This document shows positions 53,373 to 62,798 of a DNA stretch of 64,000 bases, in pieces; position 1 is the first letter of the stretch, and each line of letters begins with the position of its first letter. The DNA is from Symbiodinium microadriaticum (lineage: Eukaryota > Sar > Dinophyceae > Suessiales > Symbiodiniaceae), in assembly GCA_001939145.1 (NCBI GenBank), contig LSRX01000365.1:539864-603863 (forward strand), given 5' to 3'. The notes under the pieces are model-generated. The model worked only from the letters and a program-made list of their open reading frames with translations, was not told the origin of the DNA and did not search any database. The position numbers and the translations under genes were made by a program.

Positions 53373-53797
53373 GAAGGGAAGGGCTTGGATTTGAGGTCAG
53401 CACCCGAATGTACCAAAGGCCGCTTACATGAGTCATGTTGAGATACCTCCGCCACTCCTATCACGGTTTCGGAGCGCACTCTCGGTTCAGTGTTGCGCAG
53501 GTCCCTCAAATCCCAAGACCCCTATATAAACCCTAAAACCCGGATATCATTGGAGCATGCTTCGACTGACAGACGCCAGCTTTTCGGGCAGCATCCAGCG
53601 TGGTCTGAATCCTCAGCATGCGAACTGTCGAGTTTCAAAAGCACGGGCCTTTGGGGCTTCGAGCCGCACCCCTAAACCCTAAACCCTTTTTTGAAACCAG
53701 ACTCTGCTGATCAGCTGGGAACCCTAAACTCTAAACCCTGAACCCACGTTTTGGTGCAGATTCAGGCCCATCAGCACGTCAAGTCTCGGGTTCTCTC
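53373..53797. other. Upstream flank of the peptidase gene
   Basis: No gene recognised. CCCTAAA units occur at 53668-53690 and 53720-53745. Confidence 0.35.
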
Positions 53798-53905
53798 GGG
53801 TAGTTCTCTGAATCTTAAAGGTCCCTCTTTGGGTCCCCAACATAGCATAGCATGGCACCCATATACAAAGAACCCTACACAGGACCCCTAACTCTTGAGG
53901 GTAAA
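53798..53905. mobile_element. Palindromic MITE-like element, family C
   Basis: Left GGGTAGTTCTCTGAATCTTA; the interior ATAGCATGGCACCCATATAC is a diverged form of the family core. Confidence 0.6.
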
Positions 53906-54620
53906 ACCCTCTTCAAAGCTAGAGTGGCCAGCTGGCCGGTGGCTTTTCTTGTCGGGATGGAGGTCTCCAAGGCTCAGGACCTCGAGTTTGTTCATGCCAC
54001 TCTATCCTTAAATACTCTATCCCTAAACCCTAAACCCTAAACCCGTATACTATTACTAAGTGAAGAGGCGGCCTGGGCTCGTGGTTGAAGTTGGGCAGAA
54101 AGGACCGGCGGACGTAGCAGAGGACGGTTCTAGCAGGCTTTTTGCGCCTTGTAGCCACGCCAGATCCCAACAAACCCGCAGCATTCATCCGCAAGCCAGA
54201 ACCTGCACCCTGATCCATCTTGCACTCAAACCTTCTTGAAGAAATCTGAAGAACACCCACACTCCACAACTCCGGACCAACTGAAGCCTAGAATTGCCCG
54301 CGACATAGCCCCTGGACAGCAAAGCCCTTGCTGGATCGTACCCCAGGCCCTCGAAGGGATTCGAATCCTGGCAAGCCGCAATCTAAAATCTAAACTTCCA
54401 GATACACACGGTTTGGGACTTCTATATGCTTCTTGATGATGAGGCTCACTCAGTAAGACCATGAGGGAAATTCAAGAGAACAGCAATGAACCCCTGGGCG
54501 TTGAGGGATTTAGCAACTTTAAGATTTAAGGTTTAGAGCTTTTGAGTATAGGGTCTTGGTTTAGGGTTTTAGGGTTGCGGGGGTAAGCCCTACTTTAGAC
54601 GTGTACTCGGAGAGCCCAAC
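53906..54620. other. No gene recognised
   Basis: CCCTAAA units at 54012-54045, short frames on both strands without a known family, and degenerate TTTAGGG units at about 54530-54575. Confidence 0.35.
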
Positions 54621-54621
54621 T

Positions 54622-54708
54622 TACCACGTAGTTAAGAAATATACATTGATTGAATCAACATATCAAGGCCCCTGTAATTTAAGGTAAATTCCCTAACTCA
54701 AGGGTATT
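54622..54708. mobile_element. Degenerate MITE-like element, family B
   Basis: ACCACGTAGTTAAGAAATAT, ATCAAGGCCCCTGTAATTTA and AACTCAAGGGTATTG keep family-B order. A family-D copy follows directly. Confidence 0.5.
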
Positions 54709-54829
54709 GTAGGGGCCGTAATAATTAGAATAGGGTTCTGGGGTAAATTATACTACAATTATAACATAAACAACCCCCAAAACAAATCTAGGCAATTGTG
54801 AAGGCCTATAATACCTACAATTTTGGGGA
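54709..54829. mobile_element. Palindromic MITE-like element, family D
   Basis: Left TGTAGGGGCCGTAATAATTA and right GAAGGCCTATAATACCTACA are inverted repeats; the interior has AATTATACTACAATTATAAC. Confidence 0.75.
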
Positions 54830-54847
54830 TCTCTAAGTACACCCCGG

Positions 54848-54950
54848 ACGCGCCACTCCGAGCGTCTCTGCGAGACTTTCCCCACGCTGCAGGGCCGAGC
54901 CGAGGGCAGAAGCAGCAGAGAGCTCCTGCCCGGAGGCTCCGAGACCCTCA
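54848..54950 (-). CDS. Candidate exon, unknown protein
   Basis: The minus strand reads TEGLGASGQELSAASALGSA then LQRGESLAETLGVARPG. Plus is also open. A TTTAGGG array follows at 54953-54985. No family is recognised. Confidence 0.4.
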
Positions 54951-54952
54951 GT

Positions 54953-54986
54953 TTAGGGTTTAGGGTTTAGGGTTTAGGGTTTAGGA
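54953..54986. repeat. TTTAGGG telomere-like array
   Basis: Five perfect TTTAGGG units. Confidence 0.9.
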
Positions 54987-55123
54987 TGGTTTAGGAATAT
55001 TTTAAAAATAATAATGATGATAATAATAGTAATAATAATAGTAATAGGATCCTAGTACAATTTAGGGTTTTATGGTTTAGGGTCTAGGATTTAAGGAATA
55101 TCCCTCAAATTATAAGAGGACCC

Positions 55124-55221
55124 CTACTGTTGATGATAGAAATCCTGCATTACCCTAAACTATGGGAATTATGGTATACTCCTTATTGTGGGTAATGCAG
55201 GATTTATATCATCAATCGTAG
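55124..55221. mobile_element. Palindromic MITE-like element, family A
   Basis: Left CTACTGTTGATGATAGAAAT and right ATTTATATCATCAATCGTAG are near-perfect inverted repeats; CCTGCATTACCC pairs with GGGTAATGCAGG. Confidence 0.9.
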
Positions 55222-56122
55222 TATAATTTAGGGTTTCAGGGTTTAGGGTTTCGGTTTTCAGGTATATTCCTTAGTTCAAGGGGAATTGGAGTCTCTGAGT
55301 GCAAGGCTTGAGCTTCAAAGCACTGCGGCTTAGAGCAACAGAGGGAGCTTGGAGAAAGGAATAGGAGTTAGCAGTTAGGATTAGGGGACCCTTGACGATA
55401 TAGACCCTCTCAATAAGGTCCCTCTTAAGCGAGGCATAATAATTAAGAAATGGTTCCCTGTAAGGTGTCTCCCTAGCATTACCTAGGATAGAAATAGAGT
55501 ACTCCGTCCATGAGGCAGACTCGGCAGGAGTGTACGGTAACTCTCCGGCTGTGCTGCGCTGCAAATGTTCGATCCTATTCTGTCCGGGCTAGCCTGCTCC
55601 CAGCATAGGGACCCTAAACCTTGGGTCTGCAGGGCTTGGGCTGCTGGCTGATCTTCCCGAGTAGTGCTTCGACTCTGCAATATCAACGGCTCGGTATTTA
55701 AGAAACCTGGGCAGACCACGCTAAGCCTCAAACGTGCGAGGAGATTGCAATCGATTTTTTTTGATACAGGGCATCACTGGCAGCGGCAACTGTGGGCTAC
55801 AGCCTCTGAAGATGTTAATCTCACATGCACCGCTAGGAACGCAGATTCTGCCCTGAGAAGAGACAAGTCAATCGTGATCCTCACGATGGGTTGCAAGAAT
55901 TGAACCAGTACTCTAAGTGATATTTCAGGGCATGGAACCAAAGATGATGCATTCTGCCCTGACAATGATCTTGCAACCCAGCGTTGATTCCTTCGGCACG
56001 ATTGGCCAAAAGAAGGAGTCCACCTATAGTCTCCCGAGCAAATAAAGGAGACATGCTAAGACGCTTGTGCCGAGACACCTCCTAATAGTATAATATGTCC
56101 TGTGATTCACAAACTCTCGGCC
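55222..56122. other. No gene recognised downstream of the large gene
   Basis: Short open frames on both strands without a known family; telomere-like units at 55228-55260 only. Confidence 0.35.
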
Positions 56123-59100
56123 TCAGAGACCGCGGAGCCCAGAGCTCCTTGCTAGCCACATCACGTTCATGAACTCTGAGCTGCGGCCGAGCGCCTGCAC
56201 TCCAAGGCCACGCATCGGTGGCGCCGTGTAGCGGCGTGCGCTGCCTCCCCATTTGCCCTTCAAGCTCCGACCGGTGGTGAAAACGTAGAGCGCCTTGGCG
56301 TAGCGCTTGCGATGATCACCGCCTGTGTCATGCGGCTGCGCTTCAAAGTGCCGCCTGACCTCGCTCATGCGCATTCCCTCCTTGCAGTCTGCAGTGAAGA
56401 GCAACTTGGCCAAGGAATTGCGGTCCTCAAGGTTGTGAGGGTTCTGCAGCCAGCACAAAGATCCATCCGACATGCGCTCCGTAACGATGACCGTCTTCTC
56501 GATGGTCTCCAGCACGATGTAGTAGTTGTTGCAAGCCTCGTGCTCCATGGCCTCGACGTAGACCCGGCACCGGCTAAGCTTCTCCTTGCAAGGTTATCAT
56601 GTGGCATGTCCCTCAATAAGCAGACGCATGTGTTAAGGCACCTCCTTTACGGGACTTCTGTTGAACTGCCAAGGCATTGGCCCACTCCATACAGTAGAGG
56701 GGCTTGGATACCTTTTAGCCTGTAGTGCCTCTGGGATTATGCTATGCTGTCAAAAACCCAAAAACCCAACTCTAATTGTCATGGCCCCTATGCCCTCTAC
56801 ATCCTCACAGTGACCCTCATAGTAGCCTATACAGGAACCCTAGTCTAATTACCAAGGCCCCTGTATTACCCCGTCTCCTTGCCCAGCACGTCCTGCGCCT
56901 TGGATCCCTTCGTCTCCCAGGACGCCGCACGAGAGGAGAAGACCACATGAACCATCTCCTTGCTTCCAGGGTCAAGGGACTCACAGAGAACCCAATATCC
57001 CTTAATTAGGGAATATACCTTAAATTCTAGGGCGCTTACTCTTATGATTTAAGGTATATTCCTTAATTAAGGGACATTGGGTTCTCTGGGCTTGGTAAGT
57101 AGGCTCGGAGTAAGGTAGCTACAGCTATATCTACAGATAGCCCTACATAATCATGATAGCTATTATCCTAGTTACCTGAACCACCTCCTGGGTTGGGCCC
57201 TTGTCAGGCAATCTAAGGTAAGTTACCACAATAGGGATCTGTAGTAGATACTATGGTGCCCTGATTTTTGTGGCTTAGACTAAACTCCGTAAATCCTTGT
57301 TTTGTGGCTTAGACTAAGTTCCTTAACATGAAGCATCTCCTTGGTTCTTCTTGAGGGACCTCGGGTTGAGGGCTTAACTTAAGGGTGTTAAGCTTTAGGG
57401 GGTTTTAGGGTTTTAGGGTTTAGGGTTTAGGGTTTAGGGTTTAGAGCAAGTGAAGTTACCAGAATTGGGAAAAGTGCGAATTACGATATCTGCCTACTAC
57501 GGCAATGAGGTTCTACAATAAGCTCCTTAACATGAACCAATAGTAACCTTAGGGGTCCCCATTGTAATAGCTACAGTAGTATCTAGGCGTTTGGGAGCCC
57601 CAAACTAAGCCCTAAACCCGAATTCCCTTACATGAACCCTGTTACAGATCATAATAAAGTAAACCCGGGTTCATCCCGACTCGAGATGCCAAGTATGGTA
57701 TGTAAGGAACTTAGCCTTAAACCCTTTTTTACCTCGAACCAAGCACTCATAGCATAGCCCTGAACCCTCAACCCCAACCTTTAAGCTCTCCTAAACATGA
57801 ACCCAGTCGCAGCTTCCCCGACCTCTTGGATCGTGCGGACCTCCAGGCTGCCAAGCTTGTAGATTCGGAAAGCGACCCCGTCTTCTGTGACCTGCAGGGT
57901 TTAAGGTTTAGGGTTTATGGCTCCTCAAAAGTATTTATGAAAAGGCACCTCTTTCGCACCATAACGGAAAGTCACAAGTGTCCCAAAGCTCAGCCAGGCC
58001 TGGTCGAACTCCGGAACCTTGGTTTGGGGGGTTTCGGGCTTCCTTTCCTGCTCGCATCTGAAAAAGGACGGGCTCAGAACCACAAAAGGGTCGTTAAACC
58101 CTAAACCTAAACCCTGAACTCTAAGTAAAAGGGCACTGCTCTGCGGACCTGCGAACTGCTTGGGGAATCACCTCCTCGAGCAAGCTGCGCTTGAAAGTCT
58201 CCTCGACCTCCAACTTCACCAAGCCGAACTTCGTGGGGGCGGTGTAGGAGATGCGCCCTTCATGCTCCACCTGAAATCGAGAAGTCCACGACCTGGGGAA
58301 GTCGCTTCCGGGATTGGCCCTCACGAAGTTCTTATCCGCGAAGCGAACCCTCCGCCGATCCCGGATGCCGCCCTCCTCACCCACCAGGCTTCGAACCTTC
58401 ACGATGTACTCCAGGTTGGGGTCCGGGGGGGTGAAGGCATCGCCCTCCTCCACGCGGTCGCACTGGGGAACGTCAAAGATGTTCAGAAGCAGCTTCTGGT
58501 CGTCTATCTTCATGCCGGTCCATGACTTCCTGGTTTCGGTTACGGAGCTTACCATCATAAGGAAACCCTGTCATATCTACTGCATGTCCGCAAACTGCAT
58601 ACAAAGGCAATGACAGTAACAAGTACCCAGCTTCTGCCGCAGGCTGCTCAGGAAAGCCTTGCCCAGCGTGGTACGACCCTCCAGCGACGTGGCATCGCCA
58701 CTGCAAGGGGGGAGCTTGCCTCTGAAGCGCTCCTCGGTGGAGAGGGAGAACTTGTCCAGATTGAGATCCACACCTTGTGGCATTTCGCGCTGGCCGAGCT
58801 GGAAGCGCTGTGGCATGAACATCGGCCGTCCCGACTGGCCCAGCTGCATTCCAGTCGGCTGGCCTTGCAATGCATGTCGCTGGGCCAGCTCGAAACGGTC
58901 CAATCCGAACTCCACGCCGCCGTAGATTGCCTGGAGCTTGCTTTGGCCGCCTGTAACCATGTCGATGAGGCGTCCATTCTGGAGCTTGATGCGGGAGTTC
59001 CCGCGCATGTTCCAGAGCTGTGGGATCTCCATGTAGGGCTCTGGCGGGGCACGCTTGACGATCTCGTCCGCCAGACGATACCAGGACGGGTCGATACGCG

Positions 59101-62100
59101 CCTTCGAGTCCACCAAGTACTTGGCCATGACGGATGCCTTCTTACATGTCCGGTACCCTAGCGGAACTGAAGGTTAGCCTTCGGGACTTTGCAGAAACCA
59201 TAAATAACTACCCAAGAAGAAGCTAACCGGTGGGCTTGTGTAGAGATTGTAATACCCCGAAGAAACGCTAAAGGTTACCTATTCTAACGACTCCTCAGAT
59301 TACAAAGAGATCTCTAAACCCTAGACTCCCTAAAAACCCTAAACCCAAAACCCTAAACCCCAAAAGAAGGTTAAAGGGTCACCTAAACTCCCCAAAAACC
59401 CCTAAACCCAAAACCCTAAACCCCAAAAGCAGGCTAAAGGGTCACCTAAACTCCCCCAAAAACCCCTAAACCCAAAACCCTAAACCCCAAAAGAAGGCTC
59501 AAGCGGTTCCCTACTCTCCTAGCCTTTGCCAACTCACGGAGGTGGAAGATGACGCTCTTGCGCTCTGCGATCAGATCGAAGTGGCGGGTGAAGGCCTCCC
59601 GCAAAGGTGTGGAGTTAGCATTTCGGGTTTAGGGTTTAGGGTTTAGGGTTTAGGGTTTAGGGTTTAGGGTTTAGGGTTTAGGGTTTGGTTGTTTAGGGTG
59701 TAGAGTTTAGGGTTTAGGGTTCAGGGCTCTGTGCTTTAGGCTTTAAGGTGAAGGCCTCCGCAAACTTCTTCAAGGGATGTGTGGGCACCGTTACGGGAGC
59801 ATCCTCCAGGCCCTTGGCGGTCACAATCTGCTCGCGCGCCTCCACGCCCATGCGAACATGCGGGATGAGAGTTCGATCCTTCGGCTAGTGCCCCCCAAAA
59901 AAAAAGGTTAACCTTTTTGCATGGTCTTTGGATTGCGTACACCATAAAGGCTAACCTTGCTACCGATTGAACATGTACACCCATAAAAGTTAACTTATAA
60001 CCTTTTTGCTACTTGATTATATACACCCAAAAAGTTAAAGCTTACCTAACCCTAAACCTAAACCTCAAACCATAAACCTACACCCTACACTGCCCCTAAA
60101 GGGGACACTATTATAGAACCCGATGGTACCCTTTAAAGGGGACCCTCTTCTAGTACCCTAGAGTACCCTTTCCCTAGATGTACTGAACCCTAAACCCTAG
60201 ACCCTAAACCCTAAACCCTTTAAGGGTCCTCGGCCATGCGGACCTCGGCCTTCTTCACCACGAACCACTCGCGGCCAGACCAAGTCTTATCCTTTGGGTT
60301 TAGGGTTTAGGGCTTAGGGTTTCGGCTTGAGGTTTCGGATTTGGGGTTTTAGGATTTCGGGCATGTTTGGCAGGGCGGGTGTGGGATTGAAGGACTTCGG
60401 GCGTGGCGCTTGGGGTCTAGATGTCTTGTCCTTGTCGCCCATCTCAGACCAGTCGAAGACGCTCAGCCTCGGTTCCCAGGCACTCCCTTTCTGCGCCTTT
60501 TTTGGGGTCTAGGCCTGGGCTCTCGGGTCTTGGGTTTTAAGAGAATTCAGCCTCAACAAAGAAAAGCCCCAAAACAAGAAAAAGGTAAAGGGAGCACTAC
60601 TGGAGGCCCAGCAGCATTCCGAGCACCGGCATGTTGTACTCTCCGAGGGCCAGCTCCTTCAAGAAGTAGTCGGCCTGGAACAGGGGTTAGGGGGTTTAGG
60701 GTTTAGGGTTTAGGGGCGTGTCGGAAAACAAGGTGCAACTCATACATTCTGCCCCCGACGAAAAGATCCTGACCTACTTTAGACCTGCATAAGACCCTGC
60801 ATAGCAGGGTCGTTGTCAAAACAACTCTGCATTACAAAAGCCTTAGTTTAAACGGCGTCGGGTTCAGGCTTTGGGGGGAAGACCACTAGTCACTAGTCGC
60901 CGGCCTGGAACATGACATCGCCGGCGCTGGTGCCAGCCAACCTTGGTCCCTCTTCAGGCAGGAAAGAAGAAGGGCTTAGCGGTTTAGCACATGGGCTCCC
61001 ATTTATTCTGTTGGGAAGCCCAAGCCAAATGCCCTAAACCCTAAACCCTAAACCCCGGAACCCTAAACCCTAAAGAAAAGCAGAAATCCCGAAGATTGGC
61101 CAAGCCAACCAGGAAGGCTCGAAGACTTTCTTCTGGGGCGAGTTCTCGAGGTTTTTCGGGTCGATGGGATCCTGGGCTGAGGCTTTGTGAAGGGCTTAGG
61201 GTTCAGGCTTTAGGGCTTGGGGTTTAGGGTTCAGGGTTTAGGGTTTAGGGTTTAGGGCTTAGGGTTTAGGGTTCAGGGTTCAGGGTTTAGGGTTCAGGGT
61301 AAACGGTTTTAGGGTTCAGGGCTCTTGACTCGCAGCCCAGCTTAGGTTTCCGTGCGTTATCCAGCGCCTCCTAAAACTTAACTTACGTTACCATAACAAG
61401 GCAAGCCACGTTGTTTCCTTTTGCTTTGTAGCGCTACTTTATGAACTTAAGTTACGTTCCCTACCCTAAACCCTTAACGATTTCCCAGGATCCAGAGAGA
61501 AGAGGGGCTCGCGCGAGGCGGACTTCCTCACCTCTACAGGGAACTTGGGCCCCTTACACACATTACAGGTTTTAGCTGCTTCTTCAAAGGATGTATTAAG
61601 AGTTTTTCTTAATGCTCCTAAAGACCTTGAGGGCCAGCAGGAGATACTCCAGGTTCACCGAGGCCGACGGCTCGAGCGTCGCGGCCACCCGGACGGTCTT
61701 CGAAGCCTCATCCAAAACCAGGCAGCACAGCCCTTGCGGAGCTGGACGGCAGCCCATGCGCTCAGCCAGGCTGGCATTCGAGGGAACACTGTCCATGCGC
61801 CAGCCGATGTTGTATTCCTCGGCTCTTGTTGAGGAACTTAGTCTCAGTTAATATATCAAGGATCGCAAATAGCAGGTTTCCTGATCATGGTAAGCTAAGT
61901 AAAATTTGCCTAATAAGAACCCGGAGTCCCTGCGGTTCTTGAGCTTCTTGTTGTTCTCCCGAGTCGTGCGATGCTCATCCTCGCGCTGGGCCTCTTTCAG
62001 GAGCACCTGCGCCATGCACTCGGTGTGGACGCAAGTGTCCTTGCCCTCGCGACCCTGGTAGGCAAACTCACCCACGGGCATAGAGCAACGAGTGCAGAGT

Positions 62101-62798
62101 GGAATTTCTTCTCGATCGGAATCCACCTCAGTGAGGTTGGCCTTCGCCAGCCGTTTCTTGATCGGCCGGTAGCTCAGGGCAGCCTGGAGGGACTCTTTGG
62201 AGAGCTTCTCACCCTGAGGTGGCTTCCCGGTGAACCATGGGAACGACTTCCGGCTGTAGCCTGGGTTGGAGCCATCCCGGCATTCCCCAAACTTCTCTGT
62301 GTACTGGCGGAAAGCCTCGCGCTCATCCTCCGTGGGCTCCTTGTCTGCCCCAGCCACAACAGGGGTGCTCTCTCCGGAATCACTTGCGCCCGGAGCTGCC
62401 ATCTCAACTTCGCTGCCAGTGGAAACCTCCTCAACCACGGCGACCTCCGTCTTCTGCGATGCCCACTCTGAGAACCTGCCACGGCCAGGAGCACGGTTGG
62501 GTTCCTGCTCGTGAGCCTTCACCAAAAGGTCCCTCCCACGAAGCTTCATAGAAACCCAGCCGGTGGCGGGACCATCACCACGAACAAGCTCGTAGCACAG
62601 GCGCCCATCCCTCTCCTCAACCTTCTTGACCACAGCGCCAGTGGCCAGCCGCGCTTCACAAAGCTCGTCCGAAAGAGCCGGGCCCGACCGGACCAGGACG
62701 CCTCCATGACCAGCGCCGCCAACAACCTCCAACAATGCCATCTTGTCGGAAATCAAGCGGTCTACAGGGCCACTCGTCTCTCGATGCTTGAGCCGCAA
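56123..62798 (-). CDS. Large multidomain protein of apparent dinoflagellate type, 15 exons, function unknown
   Basis: Exons on the minus strand: 62798-61929 (Met likely at 62741), 61817-61626, 61531-61493, 61171-61110, 60941-60905, 60674-60616, 60467-60431, 60291-60229, 59878-59756, 59595-59524, 59137-~58632, 58529-~58130, 57891-57823, 56958-56878, 56584-56123. From Met 62741, residues 1-75 look SH3-like (GGVLVRSG, RLATGAVV, GDGPATGWVS, GRDLLVK). A CTRC...CVHTEC zinc site lies at about 216-242. Later exons join into PLFSLDPIDPKN, FEPSWLAGTSAGDVMFQADY, FLKELALGEYNMPVLGML, SVFDWSEMGDKDKTWSGREW, LIPHVRMGVEAREQ, HFDLIAERK, LRELAKASVMAKYLVDSKA and VTEDGVAFRIYKLGSLEVRT. I know this combination only from predicted dinoflagellate proteins and cannot name a function. 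Donors include GA, GC and GT; acceptors are AG|G. The exon 1-2, 11-12 and 12-13 joins are not fully resolved. Confidence 0.82.
56982..57090. mobile_element. Palindromic MITE-like element, family B, inside intron 13
   Basis: Left CACAGAGAACCCAATATCCC, right GGGACATTGGGTTCTCTGGG. It lies about 24 bp from the intron 13 acceptor (intron 56959-57822). Confidence 0.88.
57407..57447. repeat. TTTAGGG telomere-like array in intron 13
   Basis: Five TTTAGGG units. CCCTAAACCC-type units occur further right at 57605-57620. Confidence 0.85.
59328..59500. repeat. 62-bp tandem repeat, three copies, in intron 10
   Basis: Each unit combines CCCTAAACCCAAAACCC with AAAAGAAGGTTAAAGGGTC and ACCTAAACTCCCC. It lies inside intron 10 (59138-59523) of the large gene. 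Confidence 0.9.
59596..59755 (-). other. Intron 9 flanked by a 19-bp near-perfect direct repeat
   Basis: On the + strand, GGTGAAGGCCTCCCGCAAA (59587-59605) matches GGTGAAGGCCTCCGCAAA (59747-59764) except for one extra C. The donor is GC (GAG|GCCTTC), the acceptor GGGAG|GCC. The interior carries a TTTAGGG array. Confidence 0.85.
59622..59730. repeat. TTTAGGG telomere-like array
   Basis: About thirteen TTTAGGG units with small variants, inside intron 9. Confidence 0.95.
60675..60904 (-). other. Intron 5 flanked by an identical 12-bp direct repeat
   Basis: CGGCCTGGAACA is present at 60671-60682 and 60901-60912 on the + strand, preceded by TAGT in both cases. Splice is CAG|GCCGGC (GC donor) to CCAG|GCC. 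Confidence 0.85.
61021..61072. repeat. CCCTAAA telomere-like array in intron 4
   Basis: About six CCCTAAA units to the left of exon 4. Confidence 0.85.
61195..61320. repeat. TTTAGGG/TTCAGGG array in intron 3
   Basis: About sixteen units alternating TTTAGGG and TTCAGGG, to the right of exon 4. Confidence 0.95.
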
